Shown here one piece after another: positions 37,136-46,419 of a stretch of DNA of 64,000 nt. How positions within the stretch are numbered: position 1 is the stretch's first letter; each line of letters begins with the position of its first letter. The notes beneath the pieces are model-generated. The model had not been told where the DNA came from and searched no databases. It was given only the letters and a program-made list of their open reading frames with translations. The translations under genes and the position numbers were made by a program. The DNA is from Hymenobacter baengnokdamensis (lineage in GTDB: Bacteria; Bacteroidota; Bacteroidia; Cytophagales; Hymenobacteraceae). The DNA lies in assembly GCF_008728635.1 (NCBI RefSeq), contig NZ_CP044285.1:2542001-2606000 (forward strand), in the 5' to 3' direction.

Positions 37136-39484
37136 TTAGAATTTGAAATTGTACGTTACCGATGGAATCAACGGGAATAAGGATACCTGCTGCGCCTTGT
37201 AGCCGGTTACCATATCGGTCGTCTTATCCCGGATTTGCTCGAAGTAGATGAAGTAGGCATTACGCCGGTTGTAAGCGTTGTAGATGCTGAACGTCAGGTC
37301 GCGCTCGCCCCCCATGCGCGAGGGCGCCAGCTTATACACCATGCCCAGGTCGAGGCGATGATAAGGAATCATGCGGTACGAGTTGCGGTCGGGGTACACC
37401 GGCACCGCCTGGATGCCGCCCTGGTAAATATCCTGCAAGGCAAAGCGGCCCAGCGGCAGCGTAGTAGGAGCCCCGGATGTGTACACAAAGCTGGCGGTGA
37501 GGGAGATGCGCGTGCTCAACTCGTGCATCACCACTACCGTTAGGTTGTGGCGTCGGTCGTAGTTGGGGTAAAAATCCTGGCCATTATTGATGCCGGTGGT
37601 GCCGAGCTGCGGCGGAAAGTTGCGCTTGGTCCAGGCCAGCGTGTAGCCAACCCAGCCGGTGGTTTTGCCAGTTTTCTTTTCCAGGTACAGCTCGTTGCCA
37701 TACGCCCAGCCGTGCCCGAACAAGAACTGTGAGTTCAGGTCGTTGTTGGCAAAAATCTGCGCCCCGTCTTTGAAGTCAATCTGGTTTTGCGACCATTTGT
37801 AGTACACTTCATCGGTAAGCAGAAACTTGCCCTCGCCCAGCAAAAAGCTCAGCCCGGTGCTTACCTGCTGCGAGCGCTCGGGCTTTACGGATAAGCGCGA
37901 CGGGTACCAGATATCGGTCGGCAGCGAGGCGCCCGAGTTCGACACCAGGTGCACGTACTGATACATGAGCGCGTAGCTGCCCTTAAGCGAAATCTTGTCG
38001 GAGAGCGAGTAGCGGGCGGAGGCGCGGGGCTCAAGCCCGCCAAAGTGGTCGGTGCCGCTCTGAAAGCCCGTGAGCCGCAGGCCCCCTTCGAGCTGAAGCT
38101 TGTCGCTGGCTTTAATATTGTCGGAAACATATATTCCACCTTCCGCGCCCGTATAGCTTACGTCGGCGTTGATGTTGACGCTGTTATCCTGCGAGCTGCG
38201 CTGCAGGCGGCCCACGCCAAAGTCGTGGTGCGTGAGCACCGCCCCGAACTTGATAGTGTGCCGGTCGTTGGGCACGTAGTCGAAGTCGCTGTGCCCGCTA
38301 TAATCCAAGATGGTCGAGCCCAGGTTGAAGCTGAACTGGTCGACGCTATTGCCCAGGTTGTACTTATACGAGGTCACTCCGACCGAATTATTCATCGTCA
38401 GCCGGGGCGAGAAAACGTGCTGCCAGCGCAGCGCCCCGAGCGTGTTGCCCCAGGTAAAAGCGGCCGTAAAGCCGCTGGGCGACGTAAAGCCGAACACATC
38501 GCGCCCCAGGTAGCCCGTAAAAAATACCTCGTCCTTCTCGCCTAGCTTGTAGTTGCCCTTGGCGTTGAAATCGTAGAAATAATAATCCGGAATGGGGCTA
38601 TAGTCCTCTTTGTGCGCATTGGCCCGGTTGAGCGCCCGCGTGAAAATGTCGAAGTACGTGCGCCGGCCCGACACGATAAACGAACCTTTTCCCTGCTGAA
38701 TGGGGCCTTCGAAGCTCAGGCGCGACGAGATGAGCCCGATGCCGCCCGTAGTTACGAACTTCTGGCGGTTGCCTTCGCGCAGCTTCACATCGACCACCGA
38801 CGACAGCCGCCCACCAAACTGCGCCGGAAAGCCCGACTTATATAAATCGACGCTCTGCACGGCATCCGGATTAAAAACCGAAAAAAGCCCGAACAAGTGG
38901 TTGGGGTTGTACACCAGCACATTATCGAGCAGCACCAGGTTCTGGTCGGAGCCGCCGCCCCGCACAAAAAGCCCGCTGCTGCCCTCGCCGCCGCTTTGCA
39001 CGCCGGGCTTTAGCTGCAGGGTCTTCAGAATATCAACCTCCCCGAACAGCGCCGGCAACAGCTTGGCTTCCCGAATGCTGAGGTGCTCGACGCCCATCTG
39101 GGTCGATTGCAGCTTTTCGCGCAGCGTTTGCTGGCCCTGCACCACTACCTCCCCCAGCTCATTGGTAGAAGCTGCCAGCGTAAAGCTGTGCTGCTGATTG
39201 CGATGCAGGTCTACCGTCAGCGTTTGGGTAACATAACCCACAAAGGACACGGCCACCTGCTGCGGTCCCTCGGGCAGACTCAGGCTGAATTTACCGTCAG
39301 CCTCGGTGGTAGTGCCCAGGCTCAGCGCCGGCACCGCCACCGAAGCGCCCGGCAAGGCCGTGCCATCGTCGCCGCGCACCACGCCGCTCAAGATGTGCCG
39401 GGTTTGGGCTGCCAGGTGCTGCGGTAAGCTGAAAAATAAGATACTAAGGCTACTTACTATATAAAATCGGAGCACTCGGAACAT
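37136..39484 (-). CDS. TonB-dependent receptor with carboxypeptidase-regulatory-like N-domain
   Basis: 782 residues, signal peptide IVSSLSILFFSLPQHLAAQ. A CarboxypepD_reg-like domain (SGVVRGDDGTALPGASVAVP) is followed by a plug domain (LKTLQLKPGVQSGGEGSSG, then FVRGGGSDQNLVLLDNVLVY) and a beta-barrel that ends in VTYNFKF. This is the receptor type paired with DUF4249 lipoproteins, smaller than SusC. Ligand unknown. First gene of a two-gene operon. Confidence 0.94.
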   Translation of the reverse strand: MFRVLRFYIVSSLSILFFSLPQHLAAQTRHILSGVVRGDDGTALPGASVAVPALSLGTTTEADGKFSLSLPEGPQQVAVSFVGYVTQTLTVDLHRNQQHSFTLAASTNELGEVVVQGQQTLREKLQSTQMGVEHLSIREAKLLPALFGEVDILKTLQLKPGVQSGGEGSSGLFVRGGGSDQNLVLLDNVLVYNPNHLFGLFSVFNPDAVQSVDLYKSGFPAQFGGRLSSVVDVKLREGNRQKFVTTGGIGLISSRLSFEGPIQQGKGSFIVSGRRTYFDIFTRALNRANAHKEDYSPIPDYYFYDFNAKGNYKLGEKDEVFFTGYLGRDVFGFTSPSGFTAAFTWGNTLGALRWQHVFSPRLTMNNSVGVTSYKYNLGNSVDQFSFNLGSTILDYSGHSDFDYVPNDRHTIKFGAVLTHHDFGVGRLQRSSQDNSVNINADVSYTGAEGGIYVSDNIKASDKLQLEGGLRLTGFQSGTDHFGGLEPRASARYSLSDKISLKGSYALMYQYVHLVSNSGASLPTDIWYPSRLSVKPERSQQVSTGLSFLLGEGKFLLTDEVYYKWSQNQIDFKDGAQIFANNDLNSQFLFGHGWAYGNELYLEKKTGKTTGWVGYTLAWTKRNFPPQLGTTGINNGQDFYPNYDRRHNLTVVVMHELSTRISLTASFVYTSGAPTTLPLGRFALQDIYQGGIQAVPVYPDRNSYRMIPYHRLDLGMVYKLAPSRMGGERDLTFSIYNAYNRRNAYFIYFEQIRDKTTDMVTGYKAQQVSLFPLIPSVTYNFKF

Positions 39485-39562
39485 ACACGCAAATTACCAC
39501 CCAAGGGGGCGGCGTTGGGCCAACGCTCACCCCTGGCATTTAGTTTGCGGCCGGGCAGTTGC

Positions 39563-39868
39563 TCATAAATAAGCTCCTACGGCCTGCGTAAGCTGACTGG
39601 CCGGCACCACGCCCGCCTGCCGCCACACCGGCTGCCCCTTATGAAACAGAATAAGCGTCGGAATGCTCTGCACCCGGAACTGCTGGGCTACGGCCTGGTT
39701 TTTATCGACGTCGATTTTAATGATGCGCAGCTTGCCCTCGTGCTGGGCCGCTACCTGCTGCAAAATGGGCGCCATTGTTTTGCAGGGCCCGCACCAGTCG
39801 GCATAAAAATCGACTAATACCGGCATGCCGGGGCTGTTGATGAGCTCGGAGAAGGATTTGCGGGGCAT
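39563..39868 (-). CDS. trxA: Thioredoxin
   Basis: 101 residues from the ATG at 39868 (MPRKSFSELINSPGMPVLVD); the frame continues upstream but the thioredoxin fold starts here. Active-site WCGPCK near residue 26, cis-Pro in QSIPTLILF. Cytoplasmic disulfide reductase; no signal peptide. Whether it is the main thioredoxin cannot be judged from one window. Confidence 0.92.
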   Translation of the reverse strand: MPRKSFSELINSPGMPVLVDFYADWCGPCKTMAPILQQVAAQHEGKLRIIKIDVDKNQAVAQQFRVQSIPTLILFHKGQPVWRQAGVVPASQLTQAVGAYL

Positions 39869-39997
39869 ACAAGTGAGGTAAATAGGTTGCAGAAGTGAGC
39901 CAGGCGGCGGGCACAAAAAAGCCCAAAGGCGGTAAGTTTGCAGCCGCAAGCCGTTCCGCCGCCTGCTTAAGTACCTGCGTCTGCTCATTTCGGTTTC

Positions 39998-40699
39998 GTG
40001 TTGCTGCTTTCTAATCCGCTAACCCGCCCGCCTGCCTGGCTGCGTCCCGTATTTCCGGGCAGCGAGTGGCACGGGGCGCCCGTCGGGGCCAGCGGCCGGC
40101 CGCAGCTCTACCTCACGTTCGACGACGGCCCCATTCCGGAAGAAACGCCCTGGGTGCTGGAGCAGCTGGCGGCCTACCAGGCTCCCGCCACGTTTTTCTG
40201 CGTAGGCGACAACCTAGCCCGCCACCCCGACATTGCCCGTGCTGCGCTGGCCGCCGGCCACCAGCTTGGCAACCATACCCAGCACCACCGCAGCGCCTGG
40301 AATAGTAAAAATACTGAATATATTGCCGGCATTGCCGAATGCGAGCGAAATCTGGAATTAGTAAGAAGTAAGGAAGAGTTGATTCCCGGTGCTGCTGCGC
40401 CCTCACTTTCCGCTTCCCGGCTTCCTTTGTTTCGGCCGCCCTACGGCCGCCTCACCTGGCCGCTGCTGCGGCTGCTGCGGCCGCACTACCGCGTCGTAAT
40501 GTGGTCGCTGCTCACCCGCGACTACGACCCCGGCCTTGCGCCCGAGCGGGCCCTGCGCCTGGCCCTGGCCCATACCCGGCCCGGCGACATCATCGTGCTG
40601 CACGACTCGCGCAAGGCCAGCCGCTCGCTGCGCTTTCTGCTGCCCCGGCTGCTGGCCCAGTACCGCGAGCAGGGCTACGAGTTTGCGGCACTCTACTAG
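39998..40699 (+). CDS. Polysaccharide deacetylase (NodB domain) family protein
   Basis: 233 residues from a GTG start; a TTG follows at once. NodB motifs are intact: TFDDGP near residue 40, the metal-binding GNHTQHH near 90, RPPYG near 147 and LHDSRKAS near 203. No signal peptide is evident, so it may act on cytoplasmic or membrane glycolipid substrates, or the start may be wrong. Divergent from thioredoxin. A glycosyltransferase gene follows, suggesting a cell-envelope glycan role. Confidence 0.9.
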   Translation: MLLLSNPLTRPPAWLRPVFPGSEWHGAPVGASGRPQLYLTFDDGPIPEETPWVLEQLAAYQAPATFFCVGDNLARHPDIARAALAAGHQLGNHTQHHRSAWNSKNTEYIAGIAECERNLELVRSKEELIPGAAAPSLSASRLPLFRPPYGRLTWPLLRLLRPHYRVVMWSLLTRDYDPGLAPERALRLALAHTRPGDIIVLHDSRKASRSLRFLLPRLLAQYREQGYEFAALY

Positions 40700-40739
40700 C
40701 GGACTGCCGGGGTGCTGACTGGCAGCCGCGCCTGGCAGG

Positions 40740-40747
40740 TACTTTTG
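40740..40747 (+). promoter_or_regulatory. -7 promoter box of the glycosyltransferase
   Basis: TACTTTTG matches TAnnTTTG and lies 22 bp before the TTG start at 40770. No clear -33 box. Confidence 0.4.
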
Positions 40748-40769
40748 CGGGCACCTTCTCGCGTATCGC

Positions 40770-41882
40770 TTGCTGCCTTCCTTGCTTTTGTATTGCCTGC
40801 TCTGGCTGGTGCTCATGGCCTGGGCTACCTGGCGGCTGGCCACGCGCCGCGGGGCGGCCACGCCGGTAGCCCGGCCTGTGCCGTGGCCGCGCGTCAGTAT
40901 TCTGGTGGCTGCCCGCAACGAGGAAGGCAACCTGCCGCGCTGCCTGGGCAGCCTGCGCTCGCTGGATTACCCGGCCAGCCTGCTGGAGATTCTGGTGGGC
41001 GACGATGCCAGCACCGACCAAACCCGCGCCGTAGCCGAAGCTTCCCTGGCCGGGTATGAAGGCAATTACCAGGTACTTGCAATAACTGACAACCTGGGCC
41101 GGGCGCGTGGCAAGGCCAACGTGCTGGCGCACCTGGCCCGCGCCGCTACTGCCGACTACCTGCTCATTACCGACGCCGATATTGCTGTGCCGCCAACCTG
41201 GGTAGCGGCCATGCTGGCGCATGCTGCGCCGGGCGTGGGTACCGTAACGGGCCTCACGGTGATAGCTGGCCCTGGCCTGCTGGCCCGCTTGCAGCGCCTC
41301 GACTGGCTGCTGTCGCTGGCCCTGATTCAGGTTGGTACCGAGGCCGGCCAGCCCCTGACAGCCATGGGCAACAACATGCTTGTCACCCGGGCCGCTTACC
41401 AGTCCACCGGCGGTTACGAGGCCTTACCCTTCTCCGTAACCGAAGATTTTGCCTTATTTGAGGCCGTGAATGCGCACGGCTTCGGCTTTCGGCAGCTCTT
41501 CGAGCCGGCTGTGCGCGCTACTTCCCTGCCCGCGGCTTCGTGGGGGAGCCTGGTGCAGCAGCGCCTGCGCTGGCTGCACGGAGTAGCCGCGCTGCCCTGG
41601 CACGTGCAGGCCGGCCTGGTGTTTTTTAGCGGCTACTGGCTGGTGGCGCTGGGGCTGGCGCTGGCCGGCCGGCCAGGGCTGGCGCTGGCGGCGCTGGCCC
41701 TGAAAATACTGAGTAGCTATGCCCTCGCGCTGGCGGCCGGCCACCGCGCCGGCATGGCCCGGCCCGCCTGGTGGCTGGTGCCGGCTTTTGAAGCATATTC
41801 GCTGGCCTTAACTACTCACTTGTCGCTGGTGCGGCTCCTGGGCCGGCGCGGTATCGAGTGGAAAGGTCGAGCTTACCGCTAA
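40770..41882 (+). CDS. Family 2 glycosyltransferase, membrane-bound
   Basis: 370 residues from a TTG start that includes a hydrophobic N-terminal helix (LLLYCLLWLVLMAWATW); a shorter form from the ATG at 40815 would lose it. GT-A domain: RVSILVAARNEEGNLPRCL, GDDASTDQT, and the DxD motif in LLITDADIAV near residue 135. Then TEDFALFEAV and the QQRLRWLHG (QxxRW) motif of processive enzymes, and C-terminal membrane helices. It adds sugars to a membrane or exported glycan. Adjacent to the polysaccharide deacetylase. Confidence 0.93.
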   Translation: MLPSLLLYCLLWLVLMAWATWRLATRRGAATPVARPVPWPRVSILVAARNEEGNLPRCLGSLRSLDYPASLLEILVGDDASTDQTRAVAEASLAGYEGNYQVLAITDNLGRARGKANVLAHLARAATADYLLITDADIAVPPTWVAAMLAHAAPGVGTVTGLTVIAGPGLLARLQRLDWLLSLALIQVGTEAGQPLTAMGNNMLVTRAAYQSTGGYEALPFSVTEDFALFEAVNAHGFGFRQLFEPAVRATSLPAASWGSLVQQRLRWLHGVAALPWHVQAGLVFFSGYWLVALGLALAGRPGLALAALALKILSSYALALAAGHRAGMARPAWWLVPAFEAYSLALTTHLSLVRLLGRRGIEWKGRAYR

Positions 41883-41908
41883 GGATATACTAATGAGCTA
41901 TATAAAAA

Positions 41909-42349
41909 ATGACAACTCAGCTTAAGCCGTCAGCGCCCGGCAGCTATAGCATCATCCCTATTACGCCGGCCCAGACCTATGCCCTGCGCCAGGCTGTACT
42001 GTGGCCCGATAAACCCCTGGCCTACGTGCAATTGCCCGACGATGCGGCCGGCCGGCACTTCGGGGCAATAGCAGGCGGCGAGCTGCGGGCGGTAATTTCG
42101 CTGTTCGTCACCGATGGCGAGGCCCGCTTTCGCAAGTTTGCCACCGACCCGGCCTGGCAGGGTAGAGGACTTGGCACGGCGCTGCTGCGCCATATCACGG
42201 CTGTGGCGCGGGCGCAGGGGGCCCGCACGCTCTGGTGCGACGCCCGGGTAAGTACCCTGCCTTTTTACCAACGCTTCGGCCTGGCGCCGGAAGGAGACGT
42301 GTTTTACAAAGGCGACCTGGCCTATGTGAAGCTGAGCTGCCGGCTTTAG
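41909..42349 (+). CDS. GNAT family N-acetyltransferase
   Basis: 146 residues. Acetyl-CoA-binding motif A is present as FATDPAWQGRGLGTALLRHI near residue 73, and the C-terminal ARVSTLPFYQRFGLAPEGD is usual for GNATs. Substrate unknown. Begins 26 bp after the glycosyltransferase and ends 17 bp before tatD, so the three are likely cotranscribed. Confidence 0.92.
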   Translation: MTTQLKPSAPGSYSIIPITPAQTYALRQAVLWPDKPLAYVQLPDDAAGRHFGAIAGGELRAVISLFVTDGEARFRKFATDPAWQGRGLGTALLRHITAVARAQGARTLWCDARVSTLPFYQRFGLAPEGDVFYKGDLAYVKLSCRL

Positions 42350-42366
42350 AATATATAATTTCCGAT

Positions 42367-43146
42367 ATGAATTTAATAGAAACCCACGCTCATCTCTATT
42401 CCGAGCAGTTTCGGCCCGACCAGGCTGAGGCCCTGCACCGGGCCGTGGCCGCCGGCGTTGGCACCATCCTGCTGCCGAATGTGGACCACTCTACCATCGA
42501 CGCCATGCTGGAGCTGGAAGCCGCCGCGCCCCAAACCTGCCACGCCATGATGGGCCTGCACCCGTGCTCGGTGGGTCCGACAGTTGAGAAGGAGCTACGC
42601 CTGGTCGAAGACTGGCTCAGTAAGCGCCCCTTCGTGGCGGTAGGAGAGTGCGGCATCGACCTGTATTGGGATAAAACCTATCTGCCGCAGCAACAAGAGG
42701 CGCTGCGCGTGCAGCTGGCCCTGGCCCGGCAGTACGACCTGCCCATTGTGCTGCACACCCGCGATGCCTTTGAGGAGGCGTTTGCGCTCGTGGCCGAAGC
42801 GCAGGATGGCTCCCTGCGCGGCGTTTTTCACTGCTTTTCGGGCAGCCTGGAGGAGGCTGAGCGCGTTATTGGGCTGGGCTTTAAAATGGGTATTGGCGGA
42901 GTGGCTACGTTTAAGAATGGCGGCCTCGATAAAGTGCTGCCGCACGTTGACTTAGCGCATCTGGTGCTCGAAACCGACTGCCCCTATCTGGCGCCGGTAC
43001 CATATCGGGGCAAGCGCAACGAGCCGGCCTACCTGCCGCTGGTGCTGCACCGGGTGGCCGCGCTGTTGGGCCAGTCGCCCGAGGTAGTGGCCGAGGCGAC
43101 CACCCGCAACGCTCAGGAGCTATTCCGGCTGGCGAACCAGGGGTAA
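42367..43146 (+). CDS. tatD: TatD family metal-dependent hydrolase/DNase
   Basis: 259 residues from the ATG at 42367 (MNLIETHAHLYSEQF). Metal ligands: ETHAHL, GECGIDLYWD near residue 97, VLHTRDAFEE, FHCFSGS and LETDCPYLAPVPYRGKRNEP are all conserved. TatD-type enzymes are 3'-5' exonucleases/AP endonucleases with roles in DNA repair. Confidence 0.94.
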   Translation: MNLIETHAHLYSEQFRPDQAEALHRAVAAGVGTILLPNVDHSTIDAMLELEAAAPQTCHAMMGLHPCSVGPTVEKELRLVEDWLSKRPFVAVGECGIDLYWDKTYLPQQQEALRVQLALARQYDLPIVLHTRDAFEEAFALVAEAQDGSLRGVFHCFSGSLEEAERVIGLGFKMGIGGVATFKNGGLDKVLPHVDLAHLVLETDCPYLAPVPYRGKRNEPAYLPLVLHRVAALLGQSPEVVAEATTRNAQELFRLANQG

Positions 43147-43232
43147 GTGAAAAAAAGAAGCTGCTTAAAAACCGGCTTGCTGCCCGTCCTCATCTTTGCT
43201 GCTGCGCCTTACTCGTTTCGTTGGCTTTCCCT

Positions 43233-44306
43233 ATGCTCTCCGCCCTGCCCCTGCCCACCGCTACCGATGCTACCGACCGCACCGCGCCCCGGCTGCTTAT
43301 CCTGTACACGGGCGGGACGGTGGGCATGGCCGTAAACCGCCACCAGGAGCTGGTTCCGATGCACTTCGACAAGCTCGACCGCAAGATGCCCGAGCTGCGG
43401 CAGCTACCTTACCGCCTCGAGCTGCTGGCCTTGCCGCAGCTTATTGACAGTAGCAACGTTACCCCGGCCGATTGGCTGCAACTGGCCTGGCTTATCGGCC
43501 AGCACTATGCCGATTTTGATGGCTTTGTGATACTGCACGGCACCGACACCATGGCCTATTCGGCAGCGGCGCTTAGCTTTCTGCTCGAACATCTGAATAA
43601 GCCCGTGGTATTTACCGGGGCGCAGGTGCCCGTCGGCCGCACCCGCTCCGATGCCACCCGCAATCTGCTCACGGCCCTGGAGATAGCCGCCGCCCGGCAC
43701 CCGCGCGCGCGCACCGTGCGCCTACCCGAGGTAGGCGTTTTTTTTAACGATATCCTTATTCGGGGCACGCGGGCTAAAAAAGTAGAAAGCCAGCAGTTTG
43801 CCGCTTTCAAAAGTGAAAACTATCCGCCTCTGGCGCGGGCCGGTATCAATCTGGATTTCAACGACAAAAGCATTCGTCTGCTCCCTGCTGCCCGCCTCAG
43901 AATTCACGACCGGCTCGAAGAGAAGGTTGCCGTGCTGCGGCTTTTTCCGGGCATCACGGCTGCCGTGGTCGAAGCGGTGCTGAGCGTGCCCGGCCTGCGC
44001 GGCTGCGTGCTCGAAACCTACGGCTCGGGCAATGCGCCCACTGCGCCCTGGTTCTTGGCCTGCCTCGAAAAAGCTCAGCAGCGCGGGGTGTTTATCCTGA
44101 ACGTAAGCCAGTGCGAAGAAGGCCGCGTTATCCAGGGGCGCTACGAAACCAGTGCCCGGCTCAGTAGCCTCGGGGTTATCGGTGGCGACGATATCACTAC
44201 CGAGGCGGCTATTACCAAGCTCATGTTTGTCCTCGGCCTGGGCTTGTCGGAAACGCAAATCCGCCAGCAGCTCTCGCAGGATTTGCGCGGTGAAATCACG
44301 CTATAG
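43233..44306 (+). CDS. ansA: Type I (cytoplasmic) L-asparaginase
   Basis: 357 residues from the ATG at 43233. The two catalytic threonine motifs are LYTGGTVGM near residue 27 and LHGTDTMAY near 107, followed by PVVFTGAQVPVGRTRSDATR with conserved Lys-free GAQ segment. Hydrolyses asparagine to aspartate and ammonia. No secretion signal, in agreement with type I. The C-terminal allosteric domain is full length. An in-frame TTG lies four codons upstream. Confidence 0.94.
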   Translation: MLSALPLPTATDATDRTAPRLLILYTGGTVGMAVNRHQELVPMHFDKLDRKMPELRQLPYRLELLALPQLIDSSNVTPADWLQLAWLIGQHYADFDGFVILHGTDTMAYSAAALSFLLEHLNKPVVFTGAQVPVGRTRSDATRNLLTALEIAAARHPRARTVRLPEVGVFFNDILIRGTRAKKVESQQFAAFKSENYPPLARAGINLDFNDKSIRLLPAARLRIHDRLEEKVAVLRLFPGITAAVVEAVLSVPGLRGCVLETYGSGNAPTAPWFLACLEKAQQRGVFILNVSQCEEGRVIQGRYETSARLSSLGVIGGDDITTEAAITKLMFVLGLGLSETQIRQQLSQDLRGEITL

Positions 44307-44396
44307 CAGTTAGTTACTGCCCATAGCCGGCTCGCACTCCGGGGTCGCAACACACTTTTTGCCAGCCCCGGCGATTACCTCATCATCTTTCCGCCC

Positions 44397-44404
44397 TATC
44401 TTTG
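44397..44404 (+). promoter_or_regulatory. -7 promoter box of tRNA-Ser
   Basis: TATCTTTG matches TAnnTTTG and lies 11 bp before the first base of the mature tRNA. No clear -33 box. Confidence 0.5.
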
Positions 44405-44415
44405 CAGCCCCATTC

Positions 44416-44503
44416 AGAGAGGTGTCCGAGTGGTCGAAGGAGCACGCCTGGAAAGTGTGTATAGCCCAAAAGGTTATCGTGGGTTCGAATCCCATCCTCT
44501 CTG
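44416..44503 (+). tRNA. tRNA-Ser (anticodon GGA)
   Basis: 88 nt with a long variable arm, as expected for class II tRNA. Acceptor stem AGAGAGG / CCTCTCT and discriminator G; D-arm around GTCCGAGTGGTCGAAGGAG; anticodon stem CACGC / GTGTG with loop CTGGAAA, reading UCC serine codons; variable arm near AGCCCAAAAGGTTAT; T-loop GGGTTCGAATCCC. CCA is not encoded. Its 3' end is the attachment site of the island that follows. Confidence 0.95.
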
Positions 44504-44505
44504 CT
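44491..44505. repeat. Left attachment-site repeat (within tRNA-Ser 3' end)
   Basis: CCCATCCTCTCTGCT, identical to 59186-59200. It covers the 3' half of the T-stem, the acceptor 3' strand and the discriminator, so the integrated tRNA remains complete. Confidence 0.9.
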
Positions 44506-44540
44506 AAAAAAGCCCCTGGCATTGTGCTAGGGGCTTTTTT
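44506..44540 (+). terminator. Terminator after tRNA-Ser supplied by the island
   Basis: AAAAAAGCCCCT / AGGGGCTTTTTT perfect 12-bp stem, 11-nt loop, T-run. It starts right after the left attachment repeat, hence inside the island. A similar but imperfect GCTAGGGGCCTTTTT sequence lies near the right end (59132-59146). Confidence 0.85.
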
Positions 44541-44549
44541 GTGTTCTGG

Positions 44550-44567
44550 GGGGACTGTTTAGGGGAC
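44550..44567 (+). promoter_or_regulatory. Paired GGGGAC motifs, possible integrase arm sites (left)
   Basis: GGGGAC at 44550-44555 and again at 44562-44567, 12 bp apart. The same paired motif occurs near the other island end at 59041-59057. Position and pairing fit arm-type binding sites of a tyrosine recombinase; this is inference. Confidence 0.4.
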
Positions 44568-44630
44568 ATTGTCTTAGAATTCAGCCGCCACGCTAGAGCT
44601 TTACCCATCCATACTCAAGCTTAAAAAGTC

Positions 44631-46370
44631 ATGCCACTAGATAGAATCACTGACAGCCTCGTGAATGAACTACTACGAGCTCAAGAAATAAAATCAGAAG
44701 GTGAGTCGAGGGATTTTGAAAAATTAGTCAATTATTCTTGCATATCTAATGAATATGATAAACAATTTGATTTAGAGTTTGCAACCATAGGAAATGGTAA
44801 TGACACAGGAATTGATGGTATATGCATAATAGTAAATGGAAATATTGTTGAAACAATAGACGAGGTAGAAGATTTGCATGAAGCTAATGGCTACCTAGAG
44901 GTGAGATACGTGATGATGCAATCTAAGACATCGACTGGATTTAGTAGTAGTGATATGAACACCTTCCTCTTCGGTGTAAAAGACTTTTTTTCTGACAATC
45001 CTAAACTAGTACGCAATCAAGATATCGAAAGGTTTTCTGCTATTTCAAATTACATTTATAGTCAAGCCTCCTTTTTCAGGAAAAACCCTAATCTAAAACT
45101 TTATTACGTTACAACTGGTATTTGGAATAACGACCAAAATAATAAGGCAGTTATTGACAGCGGGTTAGTTGAGTTGGAAGCAAAAAACCTCTTTAATGAT
45201 ATAACTTTTTTTCCGTGTGGAGCAAAGGAAATAACAAATCTTTACAGGAAAACTAAAGAATCCAATCAGGCAAAGATTTATTTTGATAAAAAGATAACCA
45301 TTCCAAATATTTCTGGTGTTTCTGCTTCATATATAGGTTTGCTGCCTTTTGCTGAATATAAAAAGATTATTGTCGATGAAAATGATAGATTAAAAAATGT
45401 ATTTGAGGATAACGTGCGTGATTTCCAGGGCGTCGGAAATGATGTAAATACTCTTATTGATAAAACTATTAATGGTGACCAGCCAACCTTATTCAGTGTT
45501 TTAAATAATGGTGTCACTATTGTAGCTAGTGAGCTAATTAGTACAAGCGATAATTTTGTTCTCAAAGATTATCAAATCGTAAACGGATGTCAGACTAGCA
45601 ATGTTCTTTTTAATAACAGAAATAATAAAGAGTTGGACGGAATATATGTTCCCGTAAAATTAATTGTGACAACTGATGATGAAGTAAAAAATCAGATTAC
45701 ACTTGCAACTAATAATCAGACGCCAATTAAAAAGGAGCAATTAGCTGCTTTAACTGAGTTTCAGCGTGGTCTCGAGAGATTCTATAATTCTTACAATGAT
45801 GAAAATAAACTTTATTACGAAAGAAGAGCTAAGCAGTATAATACTCAAAGTAATGTTCCTAAAGCACGTATTATCACGATTCCCATACAAATAAAGGCAT
45901 TTTCTGCGATGTTTTTAAGTGACCCTCATATGGTTACCAGTTTTTTTGGTTCCATTGTGAAAAAGCTTAACACTGATGGGTCACAGATTTTCAAAGAAGG
46001 GCAAGCGTATATTGCGTACTACACTAGCGCTTTGGCCTACTATAAATTAGAGGCTATTTTTAGGAGGAAAGCATTAGATGCCCGGTTTAGAAAAGCAAAG
46101 TTTCATTTGATAATGCTTTTTCGTTTGCTGGTTAATAAAGATGCTTTGCCATTTCTAAACAGTTCTAAATCAATGGGAACTTACTGCGATGCTCTTCTTA
46201 AAACTCTTCAAAATGAAGAAAAGACCCTTGAGTTCTTTAAGCTAGCAGCAGAAGTTTTAGAAAGCTCAGGTTTTGACTTGGCTGATAAGCAGCATGTGAA
46301 GCAATCAAATATGACTAAAAAGCTCATAGATGCTGCCATGAACTATAAACCTGCTAAACCTGCTAAATAG
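44631..46370 (+). CDS. AIPR-family protein with nuclease-like N-terminus
   Basis: 579 residues. The AIPR (abortive infection phage resistance) core shows its usual strings: NVRDFQG at 261-267, LNNGVTIVA at 291-299 and QIVNGCQTS at 315-323. The N-terminal part has GIDGI (Asp62) and, 35 residues on, MMQSKTS (Gln97, Lys99), the D...(E/Q)xK layout of Mrr-like PD-(D/E)xK nucleases. AIPR proteins occur in abortive-infection and modification-linked defence loci. No methyltransferase stands beside it here. Strongly AT-rich with AT-ending codons, unlike the flanking chromosome, so recently acquired. First island gene, transcribed away from the tRNA. Confidence 0.88.
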   Translation: MPLDRITDSLVNELLRAQEIKSEGESRDFEKLVNYSCISNEYDKQFDLEFATIGNGNDTGIDGICIIVNGNIVETIDEVEDLHEANGYLEVRYVMMQSKTSTGFSSSDMNTFLFGVKDFFSDNPKLVRNQDIERFSAISNYIYSQASFFRKNPNLKLYYVTTGIWNNDQNNKAVIDSGLVELEAKNLFNDITFFPCGAKEITNLYRKTKESNQAKIYFDKKITIPNISGVSASYIGLLPFAEYKKIIVDENDRLKNVFEDNVRDFQGVGNDVNTLIDKTINGDQPTLFSVLNNGVTIVASELISTSDNFVLKDYQIVNGCQTSNVLFNNRNNKELDGIYVPVKLIVTTDDEVKNQITLATNNQTPIKKEQLAALTEFQRGLERFYNSYNDENKLYYERRAKQYNTQSNVPKARIITIPIQIKAFSAMFLSDPHMVTSFFGSIVKKLNTDGSQIFKEGQAYIAYYTSALAYYKLEAIFRRKALDARFRKAKFHLIMLFRLLVNKDALPFLNSSKSMGTYCDALLKTLQNEEKTLEFFKLAAEVLESSGFDLADKQHVKQSNMTKKLIDAAMNYKPAKPAK

Positions 46371-46419
46371 CAAGGGCCACTACCCCACACGAGTAGCATA
46401 GTGCCAATAGTTGCCGTAG

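Noticed and set aside
44506..44540. A CRISPR-like or tandem repeat near the tRNA
   Set aside because: Only a single terminator hairpin; no array of spaced repeats anywhere in the window.
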